From Lotus japonicus (taxonomy: Eukaryota > Streptophyta > Magnoliopsida > Fabales > Fabaceae), in assembly GCF_012489685.1 (NCBI RefSeq), contig NC_080041.1, forward strand, positions 37,809,780 to 37,873,779: a stretch of DNA of 64,000 nt, in the 5' to 3' direction. Positions 47,030-57,371 of this stretch are shown in pieces (positions within the stretch are counted from its first letter, which is position 1; the number at the start of each line of letters is the position of its first letter). The notes beneath the pieces are model-generated. The model did no database searches and was not told the DNA's origin. It saw only the letters and a list, made by a program, of their open reading frames with translations. Made by a program: the position numbers and the translations under genes.

Positions 47030-48348
47030 TCACCATCCCATAGTTCTTAATAGGACTTGTAAGGCCCATTTTCTGATACAAACATATCTCCAGGCTCCAG
47101 AGCACATCCTACGCTACGGTATCTGGCTGAATTTCTGTGCCTCCTCCCAGGTCAGTTCCCAATCAAATAGTTCAAGGTTTAGTTTCATTCTCTCCTTGTT
47201 GAAGCTTTTTACAATAATACTTGCCCCTTGCTTGTATATCCATCTCAGTGCTATCTGCATGACATAGCAAATAATGGACACTTTACTATTTACCAAATAA
47301 TGAGATTATGTCCATATAAAAAATGGATACTCCTTATTGGACATAGCAAATTGTTATGTTCTTTTTTTATATGGACATAGTCTCTTTACTCTTTACTATT
47401 TTCTAAAGGGAACTTTTCATATCTAGGAAAGTTAGAGAACCTGAGCTACACTCTTCTGTCTTGCATGTGCAATTTCCTTAAGGATTGGGTTCTCCATCAC
47501 TGCATTTTTACCGTACACACAATTGTAGGTTCCTAGGGCTGACCAAGCGCTTACATGGATTCCTTTCTGCTAGCAGAATTCTCTGAGTTTCACCTTCCGC
47601 CATGATAGGCTCATTTCCACCTAAAACCAAAGGAATCGCCAGCAATTATTCATCACCTCTCTGTGAAAACCAATCTGGCATTGCAAAATATTCATACCTG
47701 ATTCACTGCAGGGGGGATGGAGGCTTTCCTAAGAGCTGTGTGAGCTTTTTGATGCCAAAGTTGCTGACACCTTTGGATTTGGCTAACCCCAATCTGTTAC
47801 ACTCTTCTATAGCATTCCATGTTCATTTCATGTCAAAGGGTATCACATCCTCCTTTGATATATTAATGCCTTCAGTTTCAGGCTTCAACCTCACTGGCCA
47901 ATGAATTTAATAGAGATCTACATACTCCAGCCCCAGCTTCCTAAACAGTTTCAAGGATACTTAGAACATAACCAATCATAGGGAGGCTACAAATTAAAGT
48001 GAGGAAGAGGACTGTATTGTATTGTACTTACTGAAGTGTTGTTTTCAGAGCTGAAAGAACAAGGTCATGTTGTGCATCTGTGCCCCACAATTTGGAAGTG
48101 ATGAATATCTCATCGTGACTCTTAACGAGGCCGATCTCTAAAGCTTTTGCCACTGCTTTGCCTAGAGGCTCCTCACTTCCATACACCGCAACATTGTCAA
48201 AGTGTCTGTAGCCAACATCAAAGGCATCAATGAAGATGGAGGTGAGTGCTTCGTGTGGTGGGAGAGGCATTGTTGCAGTTCCCAGGCCTGTCAGTGGCTT
48301 TTTTTCCGCTGAGTTTAGTGCCACTTCTGGGATTTTCTTAGCTTCCAT
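47030..48348 (-). pseudogene. Aldo-keto reductase (chalcone reductase-like) pseudogene, four exons
   Basis: The AKR4 family reduces carbonyls with NADPH. Exon 1 (48348-48032) starts with an ATG and reads PLTGLGTATMPLPPHEAL, then DVGYRHFDNVAVYGSEEPLG, then EIFITSKLWGTDAQHD; it ends at a GTAAGT donor. Exon 2 (47940-47698) has KLGLEYVDLY, then a stop in place of the leucine before IHWP, and a second stop after IPFDMK. Exon 3 (47620-47441) has [13 protein letters not shown] after another stop. Exon 4 (47254 to about 47030) has [20 protein letters not shown] and [11 protein letters not shown], then ends abnormally. Splice sites survive but the stops make it a pseudogene. The family (codeinone or chalcone reductase-like) is common in legumes. 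Confidence 0.8.
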
Positions 48349-49378
48349 AGTCTCTTGTTGGTTTTGGTTTGTGTTAATTTTGTTGTGATTAGAATATATA
48401 CAAGACATGAGTTACCAAGATATGATGATGGTGCCCGGTTGTATCCACACGTTAGGCTATGCCTCTGGAAGAAGTTGAGAAGCATCACGTTTGAATGAAT
48501 AGACCGTTCCACAAGGATCATTTGTCACTTTCTAGTTTTCCAGATAACTGATACAATACACTAGCTGCTGGGTGTATTTGTGTTCTGTTGCTTGTTTTGC
48601 TATTAAGCTTTTAATTGGCAAGCACGAAGGAATTGATAACATATGCAAAGTGAGTGAATTCACAGGATACTGTCATGTTAAAATTATGTCAATTTCTCTC
48701 TTTAAGCCTCTTGAATAGTGGGTGAGACGCTCTATATTGATGAAAGATAAATAGTTGCAAAATTTCATGTAATTGTGTCATTTTATATGAGAAAATCTTA
48801 ATCCGTTAGAGATAGAGTTAATTACCAATTTAACCGTTATTCTTCCCTTAAAGTTCAGTTTTATATTTTATAATATGCATTATTAGGTGATTTTTAAGTT
48901 TACCAAATTATAGTTTCAAAAAAAGTTAGATTGGAACTAAAAAAAAATATATGCACTTCCATTGTAACTTTAAGTGTCTTATAGCTCAAGTGAGCTTTAC
49001 ATAAAAACTTAACCAAATTATGATATTAAAACTTATTTAATGACATTAAACACTTATTACTTAACATTTTTACGTAATTTAAATATTTCAAATTAACTTA
49101 ATAATTTTTCATATTATTAAATAAATAAACATTTTAATTTTTAAAATTATTTCTATGCTAATAATTAAATTTGAGTAATTTTAATTATTTTTTTATAACA
49201 AAAGAACTTTATTATAGAATGAGAAAAGATGATGAGAACAACCCTATGAAAAAGAACTATATTATATTTATTGAAATGTCTTAACACAATTTTTTATATT
49301 TATAATTAAAAAATATTTTTATTTTATTTGGTTAAACTATAATAGTTTTTATATAATGTTAAAAAGTATTGTACGTAA
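48349..49378. other. AT-rich intergenic DNA upstream of the reductase pseudogene
   Basis: It begins with the former promoter region of the reductase and becomes strongly AT-rich after 48780. I see no gene. The right part may be the body of the Helitron-like element whose 3' end is at 49408. Confidence 0.4.
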
Positions 49379-49408
49379 ACCCGTGCGATGCACGAGTATA
49401 ATATCTAG
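49379..49408 (+). mobile_element. Helitron-like 3' terminus
   Basis: A hairpin CGTGCGATGCACG (49382-49394) is followed by 10 bases and then CTAG (49405-49408) with a T next. This is the classic hairpin-plus-CTAG end of plant Helitrons. The 5' end (TC) could not be located, so the extent of the element is unknown. Confidence 0.6.
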
Positions 49409-49409
49409 T

Positions 49410-50899
49410 TGTCATGATTTCTTTACAACTTAACACATAAAACTGAAAAGAGTTTATGGAAGCTATTAATTTGGCATGCTACATAATAAATAAAACAGCA
49501 TGTAGCCATGTACAATATAAAAGAATAGAGATGGTCACCGTAATTGAATGGATTTGTTACATTATCTTTTTATTTATAAATGTGACATTTTTTAAAAGAA
49601 AGAATAATTAAAATATCAACGGGTGGTCAGTTCAAGTAGTGCATAGTACAAGATATACTTATAAGCACACAAAAATAAATTAAAACACTTTAAAAATACA
49701 TATATTATTAATAGATTTAACAGTTACAATTTATTTTTACCATTTTCATGTATATATAGATAATTTGTTATTACATATTTAAAAGTCGAGGGGTTTCATA
49801 TACATTTTATATTTTCTTTCATACTATAATTTTTATAACTTGCAATTTAATTCTTTACATTTTAAATAATGGACTCAAGAGTTCCAAATTGTCTCATAAA
49901 CTGTCTAACATGTGTTTAACTAAACTTTTTTTATTAGAATAATGAGGGCAATAAGATCAAACTTTAGATCACTTGGCCATAGCGGCGCCCGCAACAATGA
50001 CTTCATTAATCAGAATTCTAAACAAGATTATTCTTGTATAAAATCAATTATCCTAAAAGCTTAAGTTATTGGGTAAGATCACATGATTGATGTTTAATAA
50101 TTCTCAAACATTCATCTATTACAACTTTCAAGTTAGAAACATTGAATTCTTTCCTAAGGAAATGACCATGGTGAAAGAAACAAAAGATATTAATTAAAAA
50201 TAATAGTACTTTGGATTTTTTCAATTGAATAAAAATCAATAATTATTTATTCACACCTCAAAATGAGGTGGAATGAGGTGGAGGAAGAGAGAGATAGGAA
50301 GAAAAGAAAAAGTAAGAGTGATAAAGTATAAGATGTGATAAAGAGGAGAGAGATAGAAATAAAAATATGTGGAAATGAAGTGTATAAAAAAAGATGTGTG
50401 TATATATCATTACCCAATAAAAATTGCTACCCCATCCTTTAAACAGTTGGATACTTGGAGGTGATGCACACTAGAAAAGAAATGAGAGTCGGACAGCAAA
50501 GTGAACATGACAATTCAGCTCCTTGCCAAACCCTGTTTGAAAAATCAAACAATGATATAGAAGGAAATCTAGTAAGAGTTAACTTTCGTTATGTAAACAT
50601 TACCCATGCAAAATTCAACATAACCAGCACGATTCAATTAACAGAACTGTCAATCATACAAAACAACATCAACAGAACAAGAACAAAAAAGGAAACTATC
50701 AAACTACCAAGACCTAAAAATGGCCGGTAGACCTAAAAATGACCGAAACACGTTTTGATCAAAAGAAAAAACATGAAAACAACCTTCAAAATACATAAAC
50801 CAAACAAAAAAAATGGAGACCCTCAAACTGCTAATACTTCCAAAACGACAGAATAGCTGGATTATAGGCCAGGACACCACCAAGAACATGGGAACATCA
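49410..50899. other. AT-rich intergenic DNA and 3' flank of the dynamin-related gene
   Basis: No gene is recognised. The part nearest 50899 would be the 3' untranslated region of the minus-strand dynamin-related gene. Confidence 0.45.
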
Positions 50900-52088
50900 C
50901 TACGAATTATCACCATAACTTCCAATTCTGTTCAGGATATTTGCCACAGTCTCCTTGCTTTCCCTGAGGACTTTCACACTTCTGTTCAGCTTTTCTCTCT
51001 TCCCAGAAATAGATGGAGACTCCTCCAACAGCCTCTCAATCCCACCGTCCTTTGGAGACATGAAATCATCGCAAATCTCCTTTTCCAGCTCATGGTCAAC
51101 AAGGTCTTTGATACTCATCCTTAAATGCAATGCCATACAGTCAATCAGCCTCCTCTGCACAATCTTCCAATAAGCTATCATTCTCACCTTCAAATCAAAG
51201 GCTTGACTTAGTATGTTGGGGTGATCCCTCAAATAACCAACATCAATTACCCCGACACCTTCAAGCCTTACTATTGACAGATTTTTAGTAGTGTCCAATA
51301 CTTGATTCAAAAAAGAATCTTGACGGGATATCAGCTTATCATATTCCTGCAAGTACTCAGGATTACAAGTGTAATCCGTGTGCTTCTCCATTTCTATAGC
51401 TTCTAGCACATGTTTGATTGAATTTTCCTTCTTCTTAGCAATAACTTTCTTCCCTGCTCTTCTTGTTGAAACCTGAAGCTGATAATAGTTTCCCGAATGA
51501 AGCATTAGAACAGAAATCACGACAGTTTCTAGATAGTCCCATACTTTTTCAACAAAATCAATTGGTTTATGTGCAATCGCAGTTACTTTCCTCTGGAGTA
51601 TAGTAAGAAAAACAGATCTCGGCATAAAGTTTGGTAGACCAATCAACTTGGCTTCCTCCAGCACCTTTATCTCTTCCATCAGAAAATCCTTGGTAGGATC
51701 ACTTGCAGGGCAATTGTGAAGATCACTTGCGCAAGAGTCAAGCATTTCCACCAAGCGAGCAGTGCAATGCATATGCTTGTCTTTCTCTTCAGGGTACTCC
51801 CCAAAATCTCCTGTTAGAAGAATTTTTTTAAGGTATTCGTTGGACAACCCAATGATATGGATGAAAGCGGACATGGCATCAGCAACTGAAGTTAAGTTGG
51901 CCGGCAATTTATCTAACTCAGATAAGTTATTTGCAAGCTTCTCATTGATTTTCTTAACAATCTCTGGCAAAGTTTTAGATATGATCATTGCTTGAACCTG
52001 AACAAGCTTTTTTGCCAAAACAGGAATACCCACAATAGATTTGTCTTTTTTGGAAAGAAGTGGGTGAGACTCAAACAGCTTTAGTTCT

Positions 52089-53026
52089 GACTTTTTTACC
52101 TTCCTAGTATAAATTTAGAATTTATTTACCAAATTGGTGTAACTTTTAAAATATTTACGGAACTAGTGTAAGTCGCCACTACCAGTGGCGATATATCTTT
52201 TTTTTCTCACCCTCACAAGAAATCGTCAGTAGGTGTGGTGATATTTGTTTTTTTTTGTATCGTCACTAGGATTGGCGACTTGGCGTTAATATTATATATG
52301 TATTTTTTATTAGTGTCGCAATTATAAGTGGCGACTTTGATTTTTTTTTTTAACAAAACGCCATTAGCACTGGCGATATCATATTTTTTTTAACAAGCTT
52401 TTTTAAAACATTACTTTTTGATTTTGGTTATAATGGTATTTTGAAATTCCTATAGTATTTACGTTTTAATTTTTTGTTCAGTTTGATTTATTTTAGAATT
52501 TATAAAATATAGTTTTCTTAAACACTAAAATATATAGTTAATTTTAAGTTAAATAGTAATACATTAAATAATAACACTATATATAGAGGTTTAGTAGTTA
52601 GTTACTTTTAAAAATAAAAATAAAAACAAATAGTCCATAAAAAAATTAAATGTATGCATGTCAAAAAAAATATGCATGCCATTATAATAAAACGTGGATA
52701 CTATTTTTAATTTTTAAGAAAAAACCAAAAAACAAATCGCCAATCTTGTTGGCGTTACTATTTAAAAAAATATCGCCACTGCTAATGGCGTTTTGTTAAA
52801 AAAAAATTAAAAGAATACATATATATTGTTAACGCCAACCATAATGACGATACTAAAAAAAAGAAAAATATCGCCACACCTACTGGCGATTTCTTATGAG
52901 GGTGAGAGAAAAAAAAAAAGATATCGTCACCGGTAGTGGCGATTTACACTAATTCCGTAAATATTTTAAAAGTTGTACCAGATTGGTAAATAAATTCTAA
53001 ATTTACACTACCAAGGTAAAAAAGTC
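52089..53026. mobile_element. Element K: foldback transposon (938 bp, 9-bp TSD, Mutator-like)
   Basis: The ends GACTTTTTTACCTT and its complement extend into long inverted arms (over 300 bp each, imperfect) around an AT-rich centre. TTTAGTTCT flanks both sides (52080-52088 and 53027-53035); a 9-bp duplication points to a Mutator-type transposase. There is no coding capacity. Each arm carries five evenly spaced 17-bp near-palindromes of the form CG(C/T)CA...TGGCG, starting at 52173, 52224, 52261, 52317 and 52359, and at 52738, 52774, 52833, 52872 and 52925. It lies in the DRP4C-like coding sequence. Confidence 0.85.
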
Positions 53027-53163
53027 TTTAGTTCTTCCATTCTTGCTTCCTCATAAGACTCCTCTCCAATGCGGTTTCTGACACAAACATAACCAAGACC
53101 TATCTTTACATCATCAGCAGTCACCTTCTCTAACAAGCCTTCAGGGGACTTGTCAGCCTTTGT

Positions 53164-53584
53164 TGATGCAGGAGCAGATTAATTAGGAATTTATTATTTT
53201 TAGTATTTTTAAATATATTTAGGATCTATTCCGAATCTATTCTGTTTTTAATTAAGTTTAGGATCAATTTGTTAGGATTTGTTATTTTTAATTACTTTCT
53301 AATTGAGTTTAGGATCTTTTAGTTAGGATTTTCTTTATTTTTAGTTTCATTAGAGTTTTCCTATTTCTCTATTTAAGCACTTGTAAGGCAATAGCCTATT
53401 CAGTTTATTGATAATCAAATTTGAGATTTCTCTCTCTTTACTGGTGGATTCCAGACTTTCTGGTGGATTCCAGAGTTATCTTTTTAGGGTTCAGTGCTTG
53501 CTAACCCTTACTTTCTGGTGGATTCCAGAAACCTTTTCTTTTTAGGATTTGCAATTGCAAACCGTTGTGCGTTCCGCTGCATCA
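53164..53584 (+). repeat. 5' LTR of element J
   Basis: It starts TGATGCAGGAGCAG and ends CCGCTGCATCA. It contains a triple CTGGTGGATTCCAGA motif near 53441-53530 and a CTATTTAAGCACTTG region near 53370 that may serve as the TATA box. Confidence 0.88.
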
Positions 53585-53586
53585 AG

Positions 53587-53598
53587 TGGTATCAGAGC
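53587..53598 (+). other. Primer-binding site of element J
   Basis: TGGTATCAGAGC, two bases after the LTR, initiator tRNA-Met type. Confidence 0.85.
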
Positions 53599-53635
53599 AG
53601 GCTTTCTCCTGTCTCTTTTTGAAGCTTGATCTATC

Positions 53636-54514
53636 ATGGGAGATCAAACAGCAACCAAAGCAGACCTGAAGGATGTTACCGCGGCTTTTACCGCGGCCCT
53701 CACTGCTATGACGCAACAGGTGGCGACGTTCATGGCGGCTATAACGGCGCAAATCAATAACACCTACAACGTGAATCGGAACCGACAAGACAGGAGAGGG
53801 AAACCACATAGGTTTCTGTGTGACAACGACAACAATCATTCCGCTATATACTTACCTTCCCAATCCTTACCTTCACCATCGGTATCTCATCCTTATTACC
53901 AAGTTCAGTACCCAACCTCTAAAACCACCGAAACTCCACACCCCCAACCTGCTACATCCAACCTTATCAATCCTTACCCCAACATATCACCGACTGCAAA
54001 TCCAATTTCCTTGCCACAATCCCTATCAAAACCTACTTTAAATTCATGTCCATCTGCAAGACCTATGTACGCAACTTCTTTGGAATCAGATTCTCAAATT
54101 TCATTTGCGCCATCCTCTATTGTTGACATGGAAGATGAGGCAAAAATGTCGGTGGATGATTTGGTACCATCTGCGCAGAAACCAAGGGAAGTTGACGTTA
54201 CAAAAGATGAAAACTTTGGCCACATGAAGTCCTCAGAGTTTCTTACATTCAAATCTTCAACTCCGCTTCCTACAGGAGTACAAAGCACTATCCCCTATAA
54301 TTCAAAAGCCCCCAAGGTTATTTTGGAGAAACTGGAGAGGTTAGAATTGCTTAAAGATAGTGATGGTGCTCATGAGATATTTGTTGAAGGAGATGATGAA
54401 AAAATAGTTCGGAGTTGTAGTAATTGTGTTGTTCGTTTGGTTGGTTTGCATATTGAAGCCTTTTATTTAGAAGAGAACTTGTGGTCAAGTTCTTTGGAGA
54501 AGAGGAGAATGTAA
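53636..54514 (+). CDS. Gag-like ORF of element J
   Basis: An ATG at 53636 opens 292 codons. The start MGDQTATKADLKDVTAAFTA resembles the N-terminus of gag in plant gypsy elements with a PBS of this type. After about 60 residues it turns into a serine-, proline- and threonine-rich stretch, then an acidic and lysine-rich part. No capsid, zinc knuckle or protease can be seen. It may be a chimaera of a gag start and unrelated sequence. The frame is open, but whether it is translated is unknown. Confidence 0.55.
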   Translation: MGDQTATKADLKDVTAAFTAALTAMTQQVATFMAAITAQINNTYNVNRNRQDRRGKPHRFLCDNDNNHSAIYLPSQSLPSPSVSHPYYQVQYPTSKTTETPHPQPATSNLINPYPNISPTANPISLPQSLSKPTLNSCPSARPMYATSLESDSQISFAPSSIVDMEDEAKMSVDDLVPSAQKPREVDVTKDENFGHMKSSEFLTFKSSTPLPTGVQSTIPYNSKAPKVILEKLERLELLKDSDGAHEIFVEGDDEKIVRSCSNCVVRLVGLHIEAFYLEENLWSSSLEKRRM

Positions 54515-54679
54515 AGACATCAGAGGCACTTGGTTATTACGCATCAGATAGTTCTACACAAATTTGGGTATTTGACCCTGGCATTCTTAATGTCGTTCAT
54601 GAGTTCTGGACAGAGGCCTCCTTTGTTTTTTTTTGTTACGTTAGAACTCGGGGTTGAGTTCTTCACAAGAAGAGGAGAC

Positions 54680-55100
54680 TGATGCAGGAGCAGATTAATT
54701 AGGAATTTATTATTTTTAGTATTTTTAAATATATTTAGGATCTATTCCGAATCTATTCTGTTTTTAATTAAGTTTAGGATCAATTTGTTAGGATTTGTTA
54801 TTTTTAATTACTTTCTAATTGAGTTTAGGATCTTTTAGTTAGGATTTTCTTTATTTTTAGTTTCATTAGAGTTTTCCTATTTCTCTATTTAAGCACTTGT
54901 AAGGCAATAGCCTATTCAGTTTATTGATAATCAAATTTGAGATTTCTCTCTCTTTACTGGTGGATTCCAGACTTTCTGGTGGATTCCAGAGTTATCTTTT
55001 TAGGGTTCAGTGCTTGCTAACCCTTACTTTCTGGTGGATTCCATAAACCTTTTCTTTTTAGGATTTGCATTTGCAAACCCTTGTGCGTTCCGCTGCATCA
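54680..55100 (+). repeat. 3' LTR of element J
   Basis: It matches 53164-53584 except for about three substitutions near its end (for example CCATAAACC against CCAGAAACC). It follows the polypurine tract and precedes TTTGT. Confidence 0.88.
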
Positions 55101-55909
55101 TTTGTGACCACATCAAGTGTTCTCAATCCATTGCTGTCCACAGTCTGTGACATCTTAATGGACTCATTAGTGGTGAAATCTCGAGAGGCACAAAGAAAAT
55201 TCAAGATGATGCTTTCATCAGGAGTAATGTACTCCATGATAATATCTTTAACTAGGTCACAAATGTTCTCAGGTTGTCCATGAACAGCCACCCTAGTAAT
55301 GCCGGGAAGATCAACCATTGCAAGATCAGGTACACCGTTCTTCTTCACCAACAGAGTCAATGGATTGTTGGAAATCCCTTTACCAGGACCAGCAAGCTTC
55401 TCCGTGGCACTGTTAATTTCATCAGATATATGTTCTTCATCTGTTGTAATGGTTTCGCCATTAAACTCCAAAATAAGTTCTGGCTTTGTGAGAGGGTGGT
55501 TTTGGAGCCTCATGATCAAAGGGACCCTGGTGCAAATGCCTTGGCCACGGGGTAAGCTGATTCCAGCAAGAGATTCAAGTACACTGGACTTTCCAGAGGA
55601 TTGATCACCAACAACAACAATTGTTGGAAGTTGTATTCCCTCTTTAGCAATGTTAAGTCGCCTCAGGTTTTCGACGGCATCAAGAACAGGACGAATCTTC
55701 TCATTGTATGATGATATTATTGGTGCAACAGCAAGAGGTTGAGGCTGTTCATCAAGGACTAATGCAAGTGAGTCCTCACGTTGGTTAGCAGTAGAAGCAG
55801 CCTTTTCTGAAGCCATTTTTAGTGGACACACACAGCACACAGGTGATACACTGAGAAGGTGCAAAATGAATATAATTAGAACTGTTTGGCATGGTTAAGA
55901 TTAGTGGAG

Positions 55910-57240
55910 TGATGACCCTGTTTTAGTAGTGTTTTTAGGGTCATTTCTTTGGTTGTTTTGAGTCTTTTTGTTGAGTCTCATGTAGTGTTTCATGCATTCT
56001 CATGCATTTTTATTCTTTTCTTTAGTCTTTATTTTGTTTTGGTAATTTAGTAGTTTTATAGGTAGTTTTCTTGCATTTTAAGTAAAGTTTAGGACTTGCA
56101 TGGTTTTGTTGTGTTTTATGAAGGACCTCTTGTGCTAATGAGCTCTTGGAGCTTCTAGAATCTTCCTTGTCTTGTTGGTTAGGTTTGGAGTGCAGAAACT
56201 GAAGGAGAAAGAAGGCCAAGAAGCATGGAATTGATGAAGAACATAAAGAGGATTGAAAAGAGGAGTTTCAGAAGCCAAAAAGTCCTTTTCAGGCGAGCTT
56301 GAGCGCCTAGGCGCTGAGAATGGGCGCCTAGGTGCCAATAGGGTCAGAGGCATGTTTTTTCAACATGCAATTGGCGCTCAGGCGCTCTGAGTTGGCGCCT
56401 GAGCGCCCAGTTTCGTTCATTTTGCCTATAAATAAGGCTTAGGCCAATTTCTTTGATACATTTGGACATTTTACTCATTTTTGATCAAGTTTGAGAGCTG
56501 AGGAGAACTTTGGGGCCAAGGGAGGCTTCCAACTTGTATTTCTTCTCAGGTTTTCTTTACATTTCCTTTATGAATTCCCTAGCCATGAGTGGCTAGTTTA
56601 CTTTTTGCTTTGGGTTAAGAGATTCTATGAAATTTTAGTTTGTTAAATCCTATCTCTATGCATGAGTCTTGATTCAATCTTGTATTTCAATTCCTTATTG
56701 CATGTTTAGCTTTGGTGCACCTTTGCTATAGGCTAGATTATAATCAAATGGAAATTTGTTATGATTTAGGGACATGAATTGGAATAGGTCCTTCTATACT
56801 TGCTTCTAGGAATAGAGTGAGGGTAGGGTTTTGTTGGCCTGATTATACATGATATTATACCTCTTATGAATGTTTAAGTACACAAGGAATTGGGCTTAAC
56901 TTTCAATTTGAGAGAATTACTTTTGTGAGGAATCAACTAGTAAGTACATAGGCTATAACAACAAGAGTTAAATCAAGGTTTCACATGCATAGGATAGGTG
57001 GACTAAAATGGATTAGATGATCAACAACCCAAGGCAATTTTCCATCATTTGTTTTTCACAACTTATTCATCATTGCTCTTTTGCAAAACTTTTGTCACAA
57101 ACAACCAAAACCAATCTTTGAAATTTACTGTTTTAAGAACTTGCAAACTTTAGGCTTAAATCAACAATTCTCACTCACAATCCCTGTGGTTCGATATTTT
57201 AAAACCCGGAGGTATTCGTACACTTGCGAATTGACCAACA
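55910..57240 (+). repeat. 5' LTR of element L
   Basis: It starts TGATGACCCTG and ends GACCAACA. A block of GCGCC-type palindromes (56301-56409) sits just upstream of the TATA box at 56427-56434. The only difference from the visible part of the 3' LTR is A/C near 55940. Confidence 0.88.
56301..56437 (+). promoter_or_regulatory. LTR promoter of L: GC palindrome block plus TATA box
   Basis: The block has AGCGCCTAGGCGCT, GGGCGCCTAGGTGCC, GGCGCTCAGGCGCT and GGCGCCTGAGCGCC within 109 bp, followed by CCTATAAATAAGG. The palindromes are likely protein-binding or structural sites. A related block lies at 60141-60251, ahead of the extra ORF. Confidence 0.6.
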
Positions 57241-57246
57241 AGTTTT

Positions 57247-57264
57247 TGGCGCCGTTGCCGGGGA
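57247..57264 (+). other. Primer-binding site of element L (tRNA-Asp type)
   Basis: TGGCGCCGTTGCCGGGGA begins six bases after the LTR end. It is complementary to the 3' end of plant tRNA-Asp, the mark of the Athila lineage. Confidence 0.9.
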
Positions 57265-57371
57265 TTGTTTGTGGTTTTCGGTTTAAGTTAAAGAGTTTGT
57301 TTGTTTGTTTTACTAAGCATTGCATTGAATAGGTGTTACTAACCTTTTCTCTGTTTTTGTGATTTCAGTTT

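Larger units (their letters stand above)
53164..55100 (+). mobile_element. Element J: small non-autonomous LTR element inside the DRP4C-like gene
   Basis: The LTRs 53164-53584 and 54680-55100 (421 bp each) differ at about three positions. TTTGT flanks the element at 53159-53163 and 55101-55105. A tRNA-Met primer site TGGTATCAGAGC lies at 53587-53598 and a polypurine tract AAGAAGAGGAGAC at 54667-54679. The interior is 1.1 kb with one ORF and no protease or pol, so it depends on another element. It lies antisense to the host gene. Confidence 0.92.
50900..55816 (-). pseudogene. DRP4C: Dynamin-related protein 4C-like gene, split by insertions K and J
   Basis: A large GTPase of the plant DRP4 (Mx-like) group, intronless here. 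The ATG is at 55816. The GTPase domain has the P-loop GDQSSGKS (residues 70-77), GICTRVPL and DLPG (169-172). Element J (53164-55100) interrupts at the G4 motif near residue 239. The frame resumes at 53158 (ADKSPEGLLEKV, GYVCVRNRIGEESYEEAR), is interrupted by element K (52089-53026), and resumes at 52079 through the middle and effector domains to a TAA or TGA stop at 50900. Leaving out J, K and one copy of each duplication, the coding length is 2028 bp (675 residues), with no other stop or frameshift. No PH or proline-rich domain is seen, as expected for DRP4. The decay is therefore purely insertional and recent. Confidence 0.88.
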
